A stretch of 64,000 bases of DNA from Streptomyces sp. TLI_105 (GCF_900105415.1 NZ_FNSM01000001.1:7324001-7388000), one strand, 5' to 3'. Counted from the stretch's first letter, positions 9,121 to 20,140 are shown. Notes: generated by a model from the letters alone, not told the origin. A program made the numbers and translations.

Positions 9121-9423
9121 ACCCGCCCTTTCGTGTCGTGGAACTACAACTGACCAGTATCCACGTCGGTACGGGCGCCGTCGCGTGCCCCGAGCCTCGG
9201 GTGCTCTATGTGGTAGCGGAGGCGCCACTGAGGGGGCCGTCCCGTGTGTCCACCCTCCCCCAAGCTCTCGGCTTCGCTCGAGCAGGGGGGACCCCCTCGC
9301 CCCAGCGGGACGATTGCCCACACGGCGGGGCGGGAGGGGCGCCGCCCCGGCGGGCACAGCCCATACGGGGGGTGGCGGCGGGGGCGCCGCCCGCCCGGAG
9401 GGCGCCGCCCCGTGCGGCGCGGG
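9121..9423. other. intergenic region with hairpins
   Basis: No gene is visible here. It holds the promoter side of the flavoprotein gene, a Streptomyces-type palindromic repeat (9251-9296), and at about 9340-9420 very GC-rich imperfect inverted repeats (GGGGGCGCC and GGCGCCGCCCC) that probably terminate the padR transcript. Confidence 0.6.
9251..9296. repeat. intergenic palindromic repeat (CTCCCCC...GGGGGG type)
   Basis: CTCCCCCAAGCTC and GAGCAGGGGGGA form an imperfect hairpin around TCGGCTTCGCTC. From memory, this sequence type recurs in intergenic regions of many Streptomyces chromosomes; only one copy is seen in this window. Confidence 0.55.
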
Positions 9424-9963
9424 CTACTCCTCCCGCCCCAGCTCCGCCAGCGCGCTCGTCAGCCACTCCACCCAGAACCGCTCCAGGTCGACCCCGCCCC
9501 GCAGGACGAGATGCCGCAGCCGGTCCGGTTCGGTGCGGCGGCGCTCCGCCGGGAAGTCCCGCGCCTCGATCGCGAGGTACTCGTCCAACTGCTCCTGGTG
9601 CAGCGCCAGATGGCGCGACAACTCGGCCTGCAGCCCCGCCGTCCCCACCATCGCCGCGGCCCGCATCCGCAGCAGCAGGGCGGACCGGAGCGGCTTCGGG
9701 TCCTCGGACCTCGCGACCCAGTCGCTCAGCTCCGCCCGGCCGGCGGGCAGCACCTCGTACTCCTTCTTCTGTCCCCGCGCGGGCACCGGAGCGGGCAGGG
9801 CACGGATGTGCCCCGCCTGCTCCAGCTTCCCGAGCTCGCGGTAGATCTGCTGGTGCGTGGCCGACCAGAAGTAGCCGATCGACTTGTCGAAGCGGCGCGT
9901 CAGTTCGAGGCCGGAGGACGGCTTTTCGAGCAGCGCGGTCAGGATCGCGTGCGGGAGGGACAT
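9424..9963 (-). CDS. PadR-family transcriptional regulator
   Basis: The 179 residues begin with the PadR winged-helix signature (MSLPHAILTALLEKPSSG, FWSATHQQIYRELGKLE, and a wing with KEYEVLPAGRAEL). A C-terminal helical dimerisation domain (about 95-179) follows, of the Vir/PadR_4 type. PadR proteins usually repress a nearby gene and respond to phenolics or drugs; the flavoprotein gene downstream on the same strand is the obvious candidate. The start is ATG 9963 with only a weak ribosome site. Confidence 0.88.
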   Translation of the reverse strand: MSLPHAILTALLEKPSSGLELTRRFDKSIGYFWSATHQQIYRELGKLEQAGHIRALPAPVPARGQKKEYEVLPAGRAELSDWVARSEDPKPLRSALLLRMRAAAMVGTAGLQAELSRHLALHQEQLDEYLAIEARDFPAERRRTEPDRLRHLVLRGGVDLERFWVEWLTSALAELGREE

Positions 9964-10009
9964 GCTCGCATCCTAGGTTCGGACGGCCACGGTGATCACG
10001 GTGCGGCCG

Positions 10010-12154
<2,145 letters not shown>

Positions 12155-13024
12155 TCAGGAGCGACGGGGCCCGGCCACCTCGGCCGCGATCCACGCGTCC
12201 AGGTCCTCCGGCGTCCGGGGCTCCACCCCCTCCGCGCCCAGCAGACCGCGGGCCCGCAGGAGACGGGCCACCGACGTGCCCCAGGGCCGGCGCAGCCGGG
12301 CCGCGGCCAGCAGGTCGTTGTCCGCGAGGAGCTCGGCGACCGGGCCGGTGCGCAGACCGGCGGGGGAGAGCACCGCGGCCTCGTCGGCCCAGCGCAGCGC
12401 CAGATCCACGTCGTGCGTCGCCATCAGCACCGTCGTCCCCGCCTCCCGCAGCCGCGCGAGGGCGTCGAGCAGCCGCTCCTGCCCGTGCGGGTCGAGCCCG
12501 GCCGTCGGCTCGTCCATGATCAGCACCCGGGGCCGCATCGCCACGGCGCCCGCGATCGCGGCCCGCTTCCGCTGCCCGTACGACAGCAGATGCGTCGGCC
12601 GGTCCTCCAGGGCCACGATGTCCAGCGCCTCCAGGGCCTCCCGCACCCGGAGCCGCACCTCCTCCTCCGGCAGCCCCAGGTTCGTCGGACCGAACGACAC
12701 GTCCTGACCGACCGAGGCCGCGAACAGCTGGTCGTCCGGATCCTGCACGACCAGCTGCACGGTGGTCCGCAGCCGGGTCAGCCCCTTCCGGTCGTACGCC
12801 ACCTCGGCCCCGTCCAGGAGCAGCGACCCGCTCCCGCACCGCAGCCCCCCGCTGAGGAGCCGCAGCAGCGTCGTCTTGCCGCTGCCGTTGCGGCCGAGGA
12901 GCGCGATCGAGCGCCCCTCCGCCACCGAGAAGTCCACGCCCGACAGGACCGCGGGCCCGTCCTCGTAGGCGAAACCCGCCTTCACCAGCTCCACGACGGG
13001 ATTCGTCGGCGTCGGAGACGTCAC
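12155..13024 (-). CDS. cbiO: ECF cobalt transporter ATPase CbiO
   Basis: The 289 residues form an ABC ATPase: Walker A GRNGSGKTT near residue 43, Q-loop VQDPDDQLF, signature LSYGQRKR, Walker B VLIMDEPTAGLD and switch His in MATHDVD. The DPDDQLFA Q-loop is typical of energy-coupling-factor ATPases. With CbiM, CbiN and CbiQ it powers cobalt import for cobalamin synthesis. The GTG 13024 start overlaps the cbiQ stop by 4 bases (GTGA). It is the last gene of the operon. Confidence 0.93.
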   Translation of the reverse strand: MTSPTPTNPVVELVKAGFAYEDGPAVLSGVDFSVAEGRSIALLGRNGSGKTTLLRLLSGGLRCGSGSLLLDGAEVAYDRKGLTRLRTTVQLVVQDPDDQLFAASVGQDVSFGPTNLGLPEEEVRLRVREALEALDIVALEDRPTHLLSYGQRKRAAIAGAVAMRPRVLIMDEPTAGLDPHGQERLLDALARLREAGTTVLMATHDVDLALRWADEAAVLSPAGLRTGPVAELLADNDLLAAARLRRPWGTSVARLLRARGLLGAEGVEPRTPEDLDAWIAAEVAGPRRS

Positions 13025-13770
13025 GGAAGGAACCTTTCCAGTACGAGGGTGAGGGCGACGAGCCCCGCGAGGAGCACGCCCGTCGCCGCGAGGAACCGCC
13101 GGGAGACCGCGCAGGCCGGCACCAGGACCCGCAGCGTCCCGTCGTAACCGCGCCCGGCGAGCCCCGACTGCAGGCGCTGCGCCCGGTCGAAGGCCCGGAC
13201 GAACGTCGTCGCGCCGAGCCCCGCGAGCGACCGCCAGGTCGCGGCCCGGGTGGTGTGCCCGAGCCGGGCCGCCTGGGCCTGCCGGATCTTCGCCAGCGAG
13301 TCGAGCAGCAGGAAGATGATCCGGTACATCACGAGTGCCACGTCCACCACGGGCGCCGGGACGCCCGCCCGGACGAGCCGGGGCAGCACGTCGGACACCG
13401 GCGTCGTGAAGGCGAAGAGCAGCACCCCCAGCGAAGCCGAGGCGGTCCGCAGCAGCAGCTCGCCCGCGTGCGCGGGACCGCCGGGCGCGAGGGCCACGAG
13501 CCCGCGCGCACCGCCCACCTCGAAGAGCAGCGGAACGGCCCCCGTGACACAGAAACCGAGCGGGATGCGGAACGCCCGCCACAGCTGACGGCCCGGCACG
13601 CCGGCCGGACCGAGCAGCATCGCGAGCGTGGCCGCCGCCACGAGCACGGCGCCCGGCCACGGCGGCAGGGAGACGGCGCACAGCGTCAGGCCGAAGCCGA
13701 GGGCGGCCTTCTCCACGGGATGGCGGCGGCGCCAGCGACTGCTGTGCGCCGCCGCGTCGATCGGCAGCAT
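13021..13770 (-). CDS. cbiQ: ECF cobalt transporter transmembrane protein CbiQ
   Basis: This 249-residue membrane protein has about five to six hydrophobic segments. It carries the CbiQ/EcfT coupling motifs in the cytoplasmic loop, with Ala-Arg-Gly type signatures visible as QAQAARLG and LAGRGYDG. It transmits ATP hydrolysis by CbiO to the CbiMN substrate unit. The start ATG 13770 lies 5 bases after the cbiN stop. Confidence 0.92.
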   Translation of the reverse strand: MLPIDAAAHSSRWRRRHPVEKAALGFGLTLCAVSLPPWPGAVLVAAATLAMLLGPAGVPGRQLWRAFRIPLGFCVTGAVPLLFEVGGARGLVALAPGGPAHAGELLLRTASASLGVLLFAFTTPVSDVLPRLVRAGVPAPVVDVALVMYRIIFLLLDSLAKIRQAQAARLGHTTRAATWRSLAGLGATTFVRAFDRAQRLQSGLAGRGYDGTLRVLVPACAVSRRFLAATGVLLAGLVALTLVLERFLP

Positions 13771-13775
13771 CGGCG

Positions 13776-14369
13776 CTACGCGCCCGTACCGTCGGACGGC
13801 ACGGAACCGTCACCGGCCCCGGGGGCCTCCACCCCACCGGGGTCGGACCCGGACCCGCGGCTCGGGGCACTGAGGTCAGCGGGACGGGCGCCGGCGGCGC
13901 GGGGTCCCGAGTGGCCGCTCGCGGCACCGGAGCTCGGGACGCCGGAGGCCGCCCCGCCGCTCGCGGCACCGGAGCCGGGCCCACCCCGCGCCGTGTCGGA
14001 ATCACCGCCCCCGACGGGCTCGCCCCCCTCCGCCGCACCCTTCGTCCCCGCCGCCTCGGCGGCCTCGGCGCGGGCCGCGCCCTGGCGGCGGCCGCGCCGC
14101 AGGCCGAAGTAGTACGCCAGGACACCGGCGCCGATCGCCGCCTGGAGGGCGAAGAGCGCCGACTCGATCTCGCCGGACGGCGGCTCGTACAGCGGGCTGA
14201 ACCACGGCTTGTAGTCCGGCTGGAGCTCCGTGATCGCGGTCTCCGCCTCGCCGTCGGACCCGCTGAACGGCTGCTCCTTGTGGTCGCCGAGGCCCAGCGC
14301 GAGCGGCAGGACCGCGAGCGCGGCGACGAGGAGCAGCAGCAGCGTGTTGACCTTCGCGTTCCGGCTCAT
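13776..14369 (-). CDS. cbiN: cobalt transport protein CbiN with long C-terminal tail
   Basis: Residues 1-100 are normal CbiN: a first TM helix ([19 protein letters not shown]), an extracytoplasmic loop with FSGSDGEAE and [18 protein letters not shown], and a second TM helix ([17 protein letters not shown]). CbiN is usually about 100 residues. Here about 95 extra cytoplasmic residues follow, rich in Ala, Gly, Ser and Pro (low complexity). CbiN activates CbiM for metal loading. ATG 14369 overlaps the cbiM stop by 4 bases. Confidence 0.88.
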   Translation of the reverse strand: MSRNAKVNTLLLLLVAALAVLPLALGLGDHKEQPFSGSDGEAETAITELQPDYKPWFSPLYEPPSGEIESALFALQAAIGAGVLAYYFGLRRGRRQGAARAEAAEAAGTKGAAEGGEPVGGGDSDTARGGPGSGAASGGAASGVPSSGAASGHSGPRAAGARPADLSAPSRGSGSDPGGVEAPGAGDGSVPSDGTGA

Positions 14370-15064
14370 CGCGCGGCCACCTCCTCGGGCCGCTCCGCCC
14401 GCGGCCGGTCGAGGACGCCGAGGCGCGTCAGCTCCCCCTTGCTGGACTGGGTGAGCAGCCGCATCACGAGCACCGTGAGCAGACCCTCGCTCACCGCCAG
14501 CGGAATCTGGGTCACGGCGAAGATCCCGCCGAACTTGGCCAGCGCGCCGGGCACACCGCTGCCGGGGTCGGGGAACGCCAGGGCCAGCTGCACGCTGGTG
14601 ACGCAGTACGTGGACAGGTCGGCGACGAACGCGCCGAAGAAGACGGCCACCATCAGGGGCGCGCCGAACCGCCGAAGCAGCCGGTACGTCCCGTACCCCG
14701 CCCAGGGACCGGCGATCGCCATGGAGAAGGCGTTCGCGCCGAGCGTGGTCAGCCCGCCGTGCGCGAGCAGCAGGGCCTGGAAGAGCAGGGTGATCGTCCC
14801 GAGGACCGCCATGATCGGCGGCCGGAACAGGATCGCGCCGAGCCCCGTACCGGTCGGGTGCGAACAACTACCGGTGACCGAAGGCAACTTGAGCGCCGAC
14901 AGGACGAAGGTGAAGGCACCGGAGGCGCCGAGCAGCAGGGTGGATTCGGGGTTCGACCGCACCTCGCGGGTCAGCGCGCGCACCCCGTGGACGACGAACG
15001 GAGCGGCCGCGACGCCCCAGGCGGCGGCGTGCGCAGGGGGCAGATACCCCTCGGCTATATGCAT
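14366..15064 (-). CDS. cbiM: ECF cobalt transporter substrate-specific protein CbiM
   Basis: This 232-residue membrane protein begins [10 protein letters not shown], the diagnostic CbiM start in which the N-terminal Met-His amine and side chain help bind Co2+. The second metal-site segment includes [16 protein letters not shown] near residue 65. About six TM helices follow. It is the first gene of cbiMNQO and is preceded by a cobalamin riboswitch, so the metal is cobalt rather than nickel. Confidence 0.94.
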   Translation of the reverse strand: MHIAEGYLPPAHAAAWGVAAAPFVVHGVRALTREVRSNPESTLLLGASGAFTFVLSALKLPSVTGSCSHPTGTGLGAILFRPPIMAVLGTITLLFQALLLAHGGLTTLGANAFSMAIAGPWAGYGTYRLLRRFGAPLMVAVFFGAFVADLSTYCVTSVQLALAFPDPGSGVPGALAKFGGIFAVTQIPLAVSEGLLTVLVMRLLTQSSKGELTRLGVLDRPRAERPEEVAAR

Positions 15065-15102
15065 GATCGGGAGACCCTCTCCAGCACCTCGTGGATGGAC
15101 AA

Positions 15103-15292
15103 CGCACCCTGGCCGGTCTCCTGGCTGACGGTCATACGGCCCGACTCCGCCTTCCCACACCGTCACGGTCTCCCGCGACGGTCCAGTGGCTTCCCCGAGG
15201 TGTTCCCCCCGGGGGTGGAGCCGGACCTCCCGATCACAGTGGCGAGGGCCGCACCGGTACCGCACCGGTTTCCCGTACACCAAGGCCCTGCG
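15103..15292 (-). promoter_or_regulatory. cobalamin (AdoCbl) riboswitch
   Basis: The minus-strand leader of cbiM contains the class landmarks in order: GGGAAACCGGTGCGG, then CGCCACTGTGATCGGGAG, then GAAGCCACTGG, GGGAAGGCGGAGTCGGG and the B12-box-like GTCAGCCAGGAGACCGGCC. The leader pairs at its ends (GCCTTGG with CCAGGG). It lies 38 bases before the cbiM start, so it can hide the ribosome site when cobalamin is plentiful and shut off cobalt uptake. Confidence 0.9.
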
Positions 15293-15377
15293 ACATTAGT
15301 GGGTTGACCTGCTGGATCACAACACGGCCACCACGTGGCGCGTCCCTCCGGTCACTGCACGCACTCGGTCCCCGTGG

Positions 15378-15809
15378 TCACTCCTTGCGGTAGGCGTACG
15401 CCTCCGAGGCCGCCGCCGCCACCGCGTCGAGATCCCCGCCGGCGCTCGCCGTCACCAGCGCGGCCACCGCGCCCTCGACGAACGGCGCGTCCACCAGGCG
15501 GGAGCCCTCGGGCAGTTCGTCGCCCTCGGCGAGCAGCGCCTTCACGGTGAGGACCGCGCTGCCCAGGTCGACGAGGAGCGCGACCCCGGCCCCTCGGTCG
15601 ACGGCCTTCGCGGCCTCGCAGATCAGCTCGGAACTCGTCCCGAGACCACCGTCCGGCGTCCCGCCCGCGGGCAGGACCGGCGCCAGGTCGCCACCACCGG
15701 CGAGGCCCCGGGCCAGCTCGGCCACCGCCGTCGCGACCGCCGCGCTGTGCGAGACGAGCACGATGCCGACGGCCGCCGGGCCCTCCGGGGTCGCACCCGC
15801 CGGGCTCAT
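15378..15809 (-). CDS. dhaM: PTS-dependent dihydroxyacetone kinase phosphotransferase subunit
   Basis: This 143-residue EIIA(Man)-like domain carries the phosphoacceptor histidine in VLVSHSAAVA near residue 21. It passes phosphate from HPr to DhaL-ADP. It ends in ASEAYAYRKE without the extra HPr or EI domains found in some DhaM proteins. It overlaps dhaL by 4 bases (ATGA). Confidence 0.9.
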   Translation of the reverse strand: MSPAGATPEGPAAVGIVLVSHSAAVATAVAELARGLAGGGDLAPVLPAGGTPDGGLGTSSELICEAAKAVDRGAGVALLVDLGSAVLTVKALLAEGDELPEGSRLVDAPFVEGAVAALVTASAGGDLDAVAAAASEAYAYRKE

Positions 15810-16426
15810 CGCGCGCCCTCCGCGCGCGCGGTGTCGGCGAGGGCCGCGAAGAGGAGCGCCGACGACGTCGCCCCCGGGTCCTGGTGCCCGACCGACCGCT
15901 CGCCGAGATAACTGGCCCTGCCCTTGCGCGCCTGGAGGGGCACGGTCGCGAGGGCACCCTCCTCGGCGGCGGCGCGGGCCGCCTCGTACGAGCTCCGCAG
16001 TCCTTCCACACCCGGCACGAGCGCGTCCAGCATCGTCTTGTCGCCCACCTGGGCGCCGCCCAGCTGCGACACGGCTGCCACACCGGCGCCGAGAGCCTCC
16101 GCCAGCCGCTCCCGGCTGACCTCCCCGTCCTCGCCCAGGGCCTTCCCGGCGCGCCGCAGCAGCGTCCCGTACAGCGGTCCCGAAGCACCGCCGACGGTGG
16201 AGATGAGCTGCCGTCCGGCGGCGGTGAGCACAGCGCCGGGACTCGCCGGCGGCTCCTTCGCGAGCATGTCCGTCACGGCGGCGAAGCCCCGCTTGAGATT
16301 GGCTCCGTGATCGGCGTCGCCGATGGCCGAATCCAGCTCGGTGAGCCGGTCCGCCTCCCGGTCCACGTCCTCGGCCACCTCGGCCAGCCAGCGCACCAGG
16401 AAACCGGCGCCGAAGCTCTCCGTCAC
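15806..16426 (-). CDS. dhaL: dihydroxyacetone kinase ADP-binding subunit
   Basis: The 206 residues match DhaL. The metal/ADP site is in LDSAIGDADHGANLKRGF near residue 35 (three conserved Asp), followed by GGASGPLYGT and GAQVGDKTMLDAL. DhaL holds ADP permanently and phosphorylates dihydroxyacetone bound to DhaK. A longer frame starts at ATG 16447, but GTG 16426 has GAGGGAG seven bases upstream and fits the family start. Confidence 0.92.
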   Translation of the reverse strand: MTESFGAGFLVRWLAEVAEDVDREADRLTELDSAIGDADHGANLKRGFAAVTDMLAKEPPASPGAVLTAAGRQLISTVGGASGPLYGTLLRRAGKALGEDGEVSRERLAEALGAGVAAVSQLGGAQVGDKTMLDALVPGVEGLRSSYEAARAAAEEGALATVPLQARKGRASYLGERSVGHQDPGATSSALLFAALADTARAEGAR

Positions 16427-16454
16427 GTCTTCGCTCCCTCGTCCCATCCCCGGC

Positions 16455-17447
16455 TCACCGGCCCCAGCGCAGCGCGGGCGTCTGCACCGGAGCGTCCCAC
16501 AGGCGCAGCAGCTCCTCGTCGACCTCGCACAGGGTCACCGAGCAGCCCGCCATGTCGAGCGAGGTCACGTAGTTCCCGACCAGTGTCCGGGCCACCGGCA
16601 CCTTCCGCTCGGCGAGCACCCGCTGCACCTCGGCATTGAAGCCGTACAGCTCCAGGAGCGGCGTCGCGCCCATCCCGTTCACCAGGGCGACGACCGGCCC
16701 GGACGGGCTCAGGTCCTCCACGACGGCGTCGACGGCGAAGTCCGCGATCTCCCGCGAGGTCATCATGGCCCGCCGCTCCCGGCCGGGCTCGCCGTGGATG
16801 CCGATCCCCAACTCCAGCTCCCCCTCCGGGAGGTCGAAGGTCGGGCTGCCCTTGGCGGGGGTCGTACAGGCGCTCAGGGCCACCCCGAAGGACCGGCACC
16901 GCTCGTTCACCCGGCGGGCGATCGACTCCACCCGCTCCAGCGGGGCGCCCTCCTCGGCGGCCGCGCCCGCGATCTTCTCCACGAACAGCGTGCCGCCGGT
17001 GCCGCGCCGCCCCGCCGTGTAGAGGCTGTCCGTCACCGCCACGTCGTCGTCGACGAGGACCTTGGCGACCTGGATGCCCTCGTCCTCGGCGAGCTCCGCG
17101 GCCATCTCGAAGTTCAGCACGTCACCGGTGTAGTTCTTGACGACGAACAGCACCCCGGCGCCGCTGTCGACCGCGGCGGCGGCCCGCACCATCTGGTCGG
17201 GCACGGGCGAGGTGAACACCTCGCCCGGACACGCGGCCGCCAGCATGCCGGGGCCCACGAACCCTCCGTGCAGCGGCTCGTGCCCGGACCCGCCGCCGGA
17301 CACCAGCGCCACCTGCCCCGCCACGGGCGCGTCCCGCCGCACCACCACGCGCCGCTCCACGTCCACGGTCAGCTCGGGATGCGCGGCGGCCATCCCCCGC
17401 AGCGCGTCGGCGACGACGGTCTCCGGAACGTTGATCAGCATCCTCAT
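16455..17447 (-). CDS. dhaK: dihydroxyacetone kinase substrate-binding subunit
   Basis: This 330-residue DhaK protein has the SGGGSGHEPLHGGFVG loop, FVVKNYTGDVLNF, and the histidine that binds dihydroxyacetone covalently in GIGIHGEPG. Together with DhaL and DhaM it makes DHA phosphate from DHA at the expense of phosphoenolpyruvate, linking glycerol/DHA use to glycolysis. The start ATG 17447 follows AGGAGG at ideal spacing. It is the first gene of the operon. Confidence 0.94.
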   Translation of the reverse strand: MRMLINVPETVVADALRGMAAAHPELTVDVERRVVVRRDAPVAGQVALVSGGGSGHEPLHGGFVGPGMLAAACPGEVFTSPVPDQMVRAAAAVDSGAGVLFVVKNYTGDVLNFEMAAELAEDEGIQVAKVLVDDDVAVTDSLYTAGRRGTGGTLFVEKIAGAAAEEGAPLERVESIARRVNERCRSFGVALSACTTPAKGSPTFDLPEGELELGIGIHGEPGRERRAMMTSREIADFAVDAVVEDLSPSGPVVALVNGMGATPLLELYGFNAEVQRVLAERKVPVARTLVGNYVTSLDMAGCSVTLCEVDEELLRLWDAPVQTPALRWGR

Positions 17448-17769
17448 GGATACCTCCTGGTGAGGCTGGCAGGCGTGTGGCTGAGCAGGCTTTTCGCAGG
17501 TCAGAACGGGTGAGAGGTGTTATTGATCTCGGCGGTTCACGGCGTCCGGGAGCGGTTCCGTGCGGTAGTGATGCCGGCCTGTTGCCGACTTTCCTGACCG
17601 GTCATCAGGAAGGGCTTGTGGTGGGTGCTCTTTGCATCTGTGCATGATGACGCAATTATCGGTGCAGGGGTGCGGCCGCGCACCGGTGCGTCGGCGGTCG
17701 GAAGCGGCCGATTCCGCGCCGGTCGGCTTTGTGCGGTGCTCGGGGGCGACCGACTGGATGGCGGGCGAT
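17448..17769. other. region upstream of dhaK
   Basis: No convincing gene is present. The first part must hold the minus-strand dhaKLM promoter. The rest is open in several frames but has poor coding character, and leads into the degraded NTPase on the plus strand. Confidence 0.4.
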
Positions 17770-18568
17770 CGTGCGAGGGCGCTGCCACCCTCGCCGAGCT
17801 CGAAGGGATTCTCCCCGAACCCCAAGGGAGCGCCTTCACGGCCCTCCTCGGCATCTGGACTGACGACGGCAGACCCGTAGGCCGGGAGACCGCCTGGCGA
17901 TACCTCCAGTCGGTGTACGTGGAGCACTACCCGCCGGAGAACCTGCGGCGTCTGGTCCACCTCATTTACGAGCACCTGTTCGTAGGGGGTCCTGAGGTGA
18001 TCGTCAGGCAGCTGAGCGGATACCTGGATGACCACCTCCATCAGTGGCTCGCCGGGCCGGAGATCCGCAACCACTTGCTCTCTCTTGACGGGGTCCAGTC
18101 CCAAGTGCTGGCCGGAGACGGCAATACGCTCAGTGCTCTGGCGGGCACCAAGGACAGGTTCCTGCGGCGTGTGCGCGGTAGGGCGCCCGCTCTCGGGCTG
18201 GTCACGCGCCCCCACCTTGATCAGCTGCACGGCCGGCTGGTGGCGGAGGACGGTCCGCAGATCGTGCTGTGCGAGGGGCGGGCGGGCTCGGGCAAGTCGA
18301 CGGTTGCCGCGGATGTGCTGGAGTGGCTCGCAGGCCAGGGCGCCCGATTGCTGCCGTTCGTGTGTCGATCATGCCGAACATCGAGGTGCTCTTGGTGGTC
18401 CGTACGGTCGACATCGGAACAGGACAGCAGGCTCGGCAGGCTGATTGCTGTGGATGCGCGAGCGGCGAGATTCCCAGTGGGGGACTGGCCGGAGGATCGG
18501 TGCGAGCCGTACTCGCCACTGGTGGAAACGACCGGTGTCTGCGGGCGATCCCGCAAGCCGACGACTGA
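17770..18568 (+). pseudogene. broken P-loop NTPase (STAND/NACHT-like) remnant
   Basis: The frame to about 18360 encodes a helical stretch followed by a clear Walker A, CEGRAGSGKSTVAADVLEWL. The expected ~60 residues up to Walker B are missing. Coding resumes in another frame with MPNIEVLLVVRTVDI, shifts by one base to EQDSRLGRLIAVDARAARF, then shifts back to VRAVLATGG before a stop at 18568. The order matches the core of STAND-type ATPases, so I read it as a decayed defence or signalling ATPase with an internal deletion and two compensating single-base indels. The start is uncertain. Confidence 0.55.
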
Positions 18569-18714
18569 CGCCGGGGCTGCCAGGGCTGCCGGCTGCCGGG
18601 GAGTGTTCTCCGGGGCAGGGTCACCGGCAGCGCGGGCCGCAGCGCCTTCAGACCGCCGGGCGACCGCGCGGCGGTCGCCGCATGTCCCCATCGGCTTTCC
18701 GCGGTCACCGGCTC

Positions 18715-19190
18715 CAAGGCCATGTCAGGCAGCGCCGGCGGGAAGGTGACAGCCAGTTGTTCGGGGGCCAGGTGGTCGGGTTCGACGAGGCTCTGGGCCA
18801 GGGAGCCTAAGGGGACGGCCGCGGTGAGGCGGGCCAGGGGGTCCGGGTCGACCACGGGTCTGCGGCCGAGGCGGTCGAGGAGGCGGGCGATCTCCTTGCG
18901 CAGGCGGCGGTCGTGGTCGGCCGGGGCGCGGGCCGTGTCGGGGTGCCGGATGGCGTGCAGGGTGAACTCGGTGGACAGCAGGTACCAGCGTCGCTCGGTC
19001 TCGTCGAGGGCGCCATGCGTGCGAGGACCGCCTGTAAGGAGTCGTCGATCGTGTCGAGCTCGTCGACCGCCCGCGTCAGACGGTCGATCACGCCTTGTGC
19101 GTGCAGGTCGAACAGGGCGAAGAACAGGTCTTCCATGGTGCGGAAGTTGGAGTAGAAAGCCCCGCGGATCAGGCCCGACCGCTCGCGGAT
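18715..19190 (-). pseudogene. TetR-family regulator fragment, frameshifted
   Basis: The minus strand encodes the end of a TetR HTH (LIRGAFYSNFRTMEDLFFALFD) and the start of its ligand domain. Near 19012 the reading frame changes, and the protein continues as ALDETERRWYLLSTEFTLHAIRHPD and then VDPDPLARLTAAVPLG. The first half of the HTH is missing: upstream of about 19190 the homology stops abruptly where a class II aldolase fragment begins on the other strand. Not functional. Confidence 0.6.
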
Positions 19191-19196
19191 CAGCAG

Positions 19197-19420
19197 GAAC
19201 TGGACGTGGTGTTCCGGCTGTTCGGGCAGCTCGGCTTCTCCGAGGGGGGCGTCGGCCACATCACGGCGCGGGACCCCGGCAATCCGGATTGGTCCTGGGG
19301 CAACCCCTTCGGAAGGAGCTTCAGTCGGATCCGGGTCTCCGGCCTCGTCCTCGTCGACCACGCCGGCAACGTCGTCGAAGGCCGCCACGCCGTCGACCGC
19401 GCCGCGTTCTGCATTCACTC
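19197..19420 (+). pseudogene. class II aldolase/adducin fragment
   Basis: About 75 residues match the centre of class II aldolase/adducin-type proteins: QLGFSEGGVGHITARDP, WGNPFGRSFSRIRVSGL and VDHAGNVVEGRHAVDRAAF. Both the start and the C-terminal metal-binding histidine region (normally reached after AAFVIHAAVH) are missing. It abuts the TetR fragment on the opposite strand, showing a deletion or recombination junction near 19195. Confidence 0.6.
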
Positions 19421-19781
19421 GCGCCGAGCTTGCCCGCGGGTACCGCGGTCCCGAAGTGGCGGCTGCTGCCGGGCGCTCCCGCGCCGAGCGCGCTTGCCCC
19501 GGCGGCGTGAGCCGCGGGGCTTGTGGTGGCGACTGCGACTGCGACTGCGCCGACGGCCGTGCATGCGGCCGTTGTCCGGGCCTTGCGGAGGCGGAGTTTC
19601 CCGTTGAGTCATGGCATGACGGATCGCTCTCCTTGGGTGGGGGACGCCTGCACGCCGGTCGGAGGGCGGTGCCTCGTCCTGGCGGTCGTGTGAGCGCATA
19701 CGCCGCCGGGCCGTTCCTGCCGGGCGGAGCATGCGGGGCGGGAGAGAGCCGAGGGGAATGGGTGGGCGCCGGGCCCCTCGT
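19421..19781. other. non-coding or doubtful region
   Basis: No recognisable gene. A minus-strand frame from ATG 19612 to 19415 would give a 65-residue, very basic peptide (HGRRRSRSRSRHHKPRGSRR) but lacks a well-placed ribosome site. The basic tract comes from a short tandem repeat of GCGACT units near 19530. Confidence 0.3.
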
Positions 19782-19805
19782 ATGAGTGTTAGCGCTAACA
19801 CTCAT
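19782..19805. promoter_or_regulatory. perfect 24-bp palindrome, LacI/GalR-type operator
   Basis: ATGAGTGTTAGC followed by its exact reverse complement. The core TGTTAGCGCTAACA with central CG is the classic shape of LacI-family operators, which in Streptomyces control polysaccharide use. It lies 336 bases upstream of the secreted esterase gene on the plus strand, the nearest intact candidate target. No LacI gene is in the window. Confidence 0.6.
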
Positions 19806-20140
19806 TGTGGAACAAGCTTCTCCAAGATTGCCCCGGTGAAATCTGTATCAGGCGCTGCGTGTTGTCAATACTCCGTGCACGAGCCGCCCCGAGGCGGCGG
19901 CCCGGGGCGTGTCCTCCGTTCTCGGCGGCCGACCCGTGTGCGGCTTTCACCGCGTACGGCGGGACTTCCTGGTCCGGCCGTACGCGAACCCACAGGTGGG
20001 CGGAGTGGGCCCGACCGGCCAACGTCAGCTCGCGACGCGGTTGTTGACGGAAGCGGTGGGCCGGCACGAGGATCGGTGGCGTTACTTCCGTGGTGGCGCC
20101 GGAACCTCCTCACGCTCTGCAATCCCGACGGAGAGGTCCC

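Noticed and set aside
18221..18691. Minus-strand hypothetical gene opposite the NTPase relic
   Set aside because: It has no family features, whereas the plus strand carries a clear Walker A and further ATPase segments.
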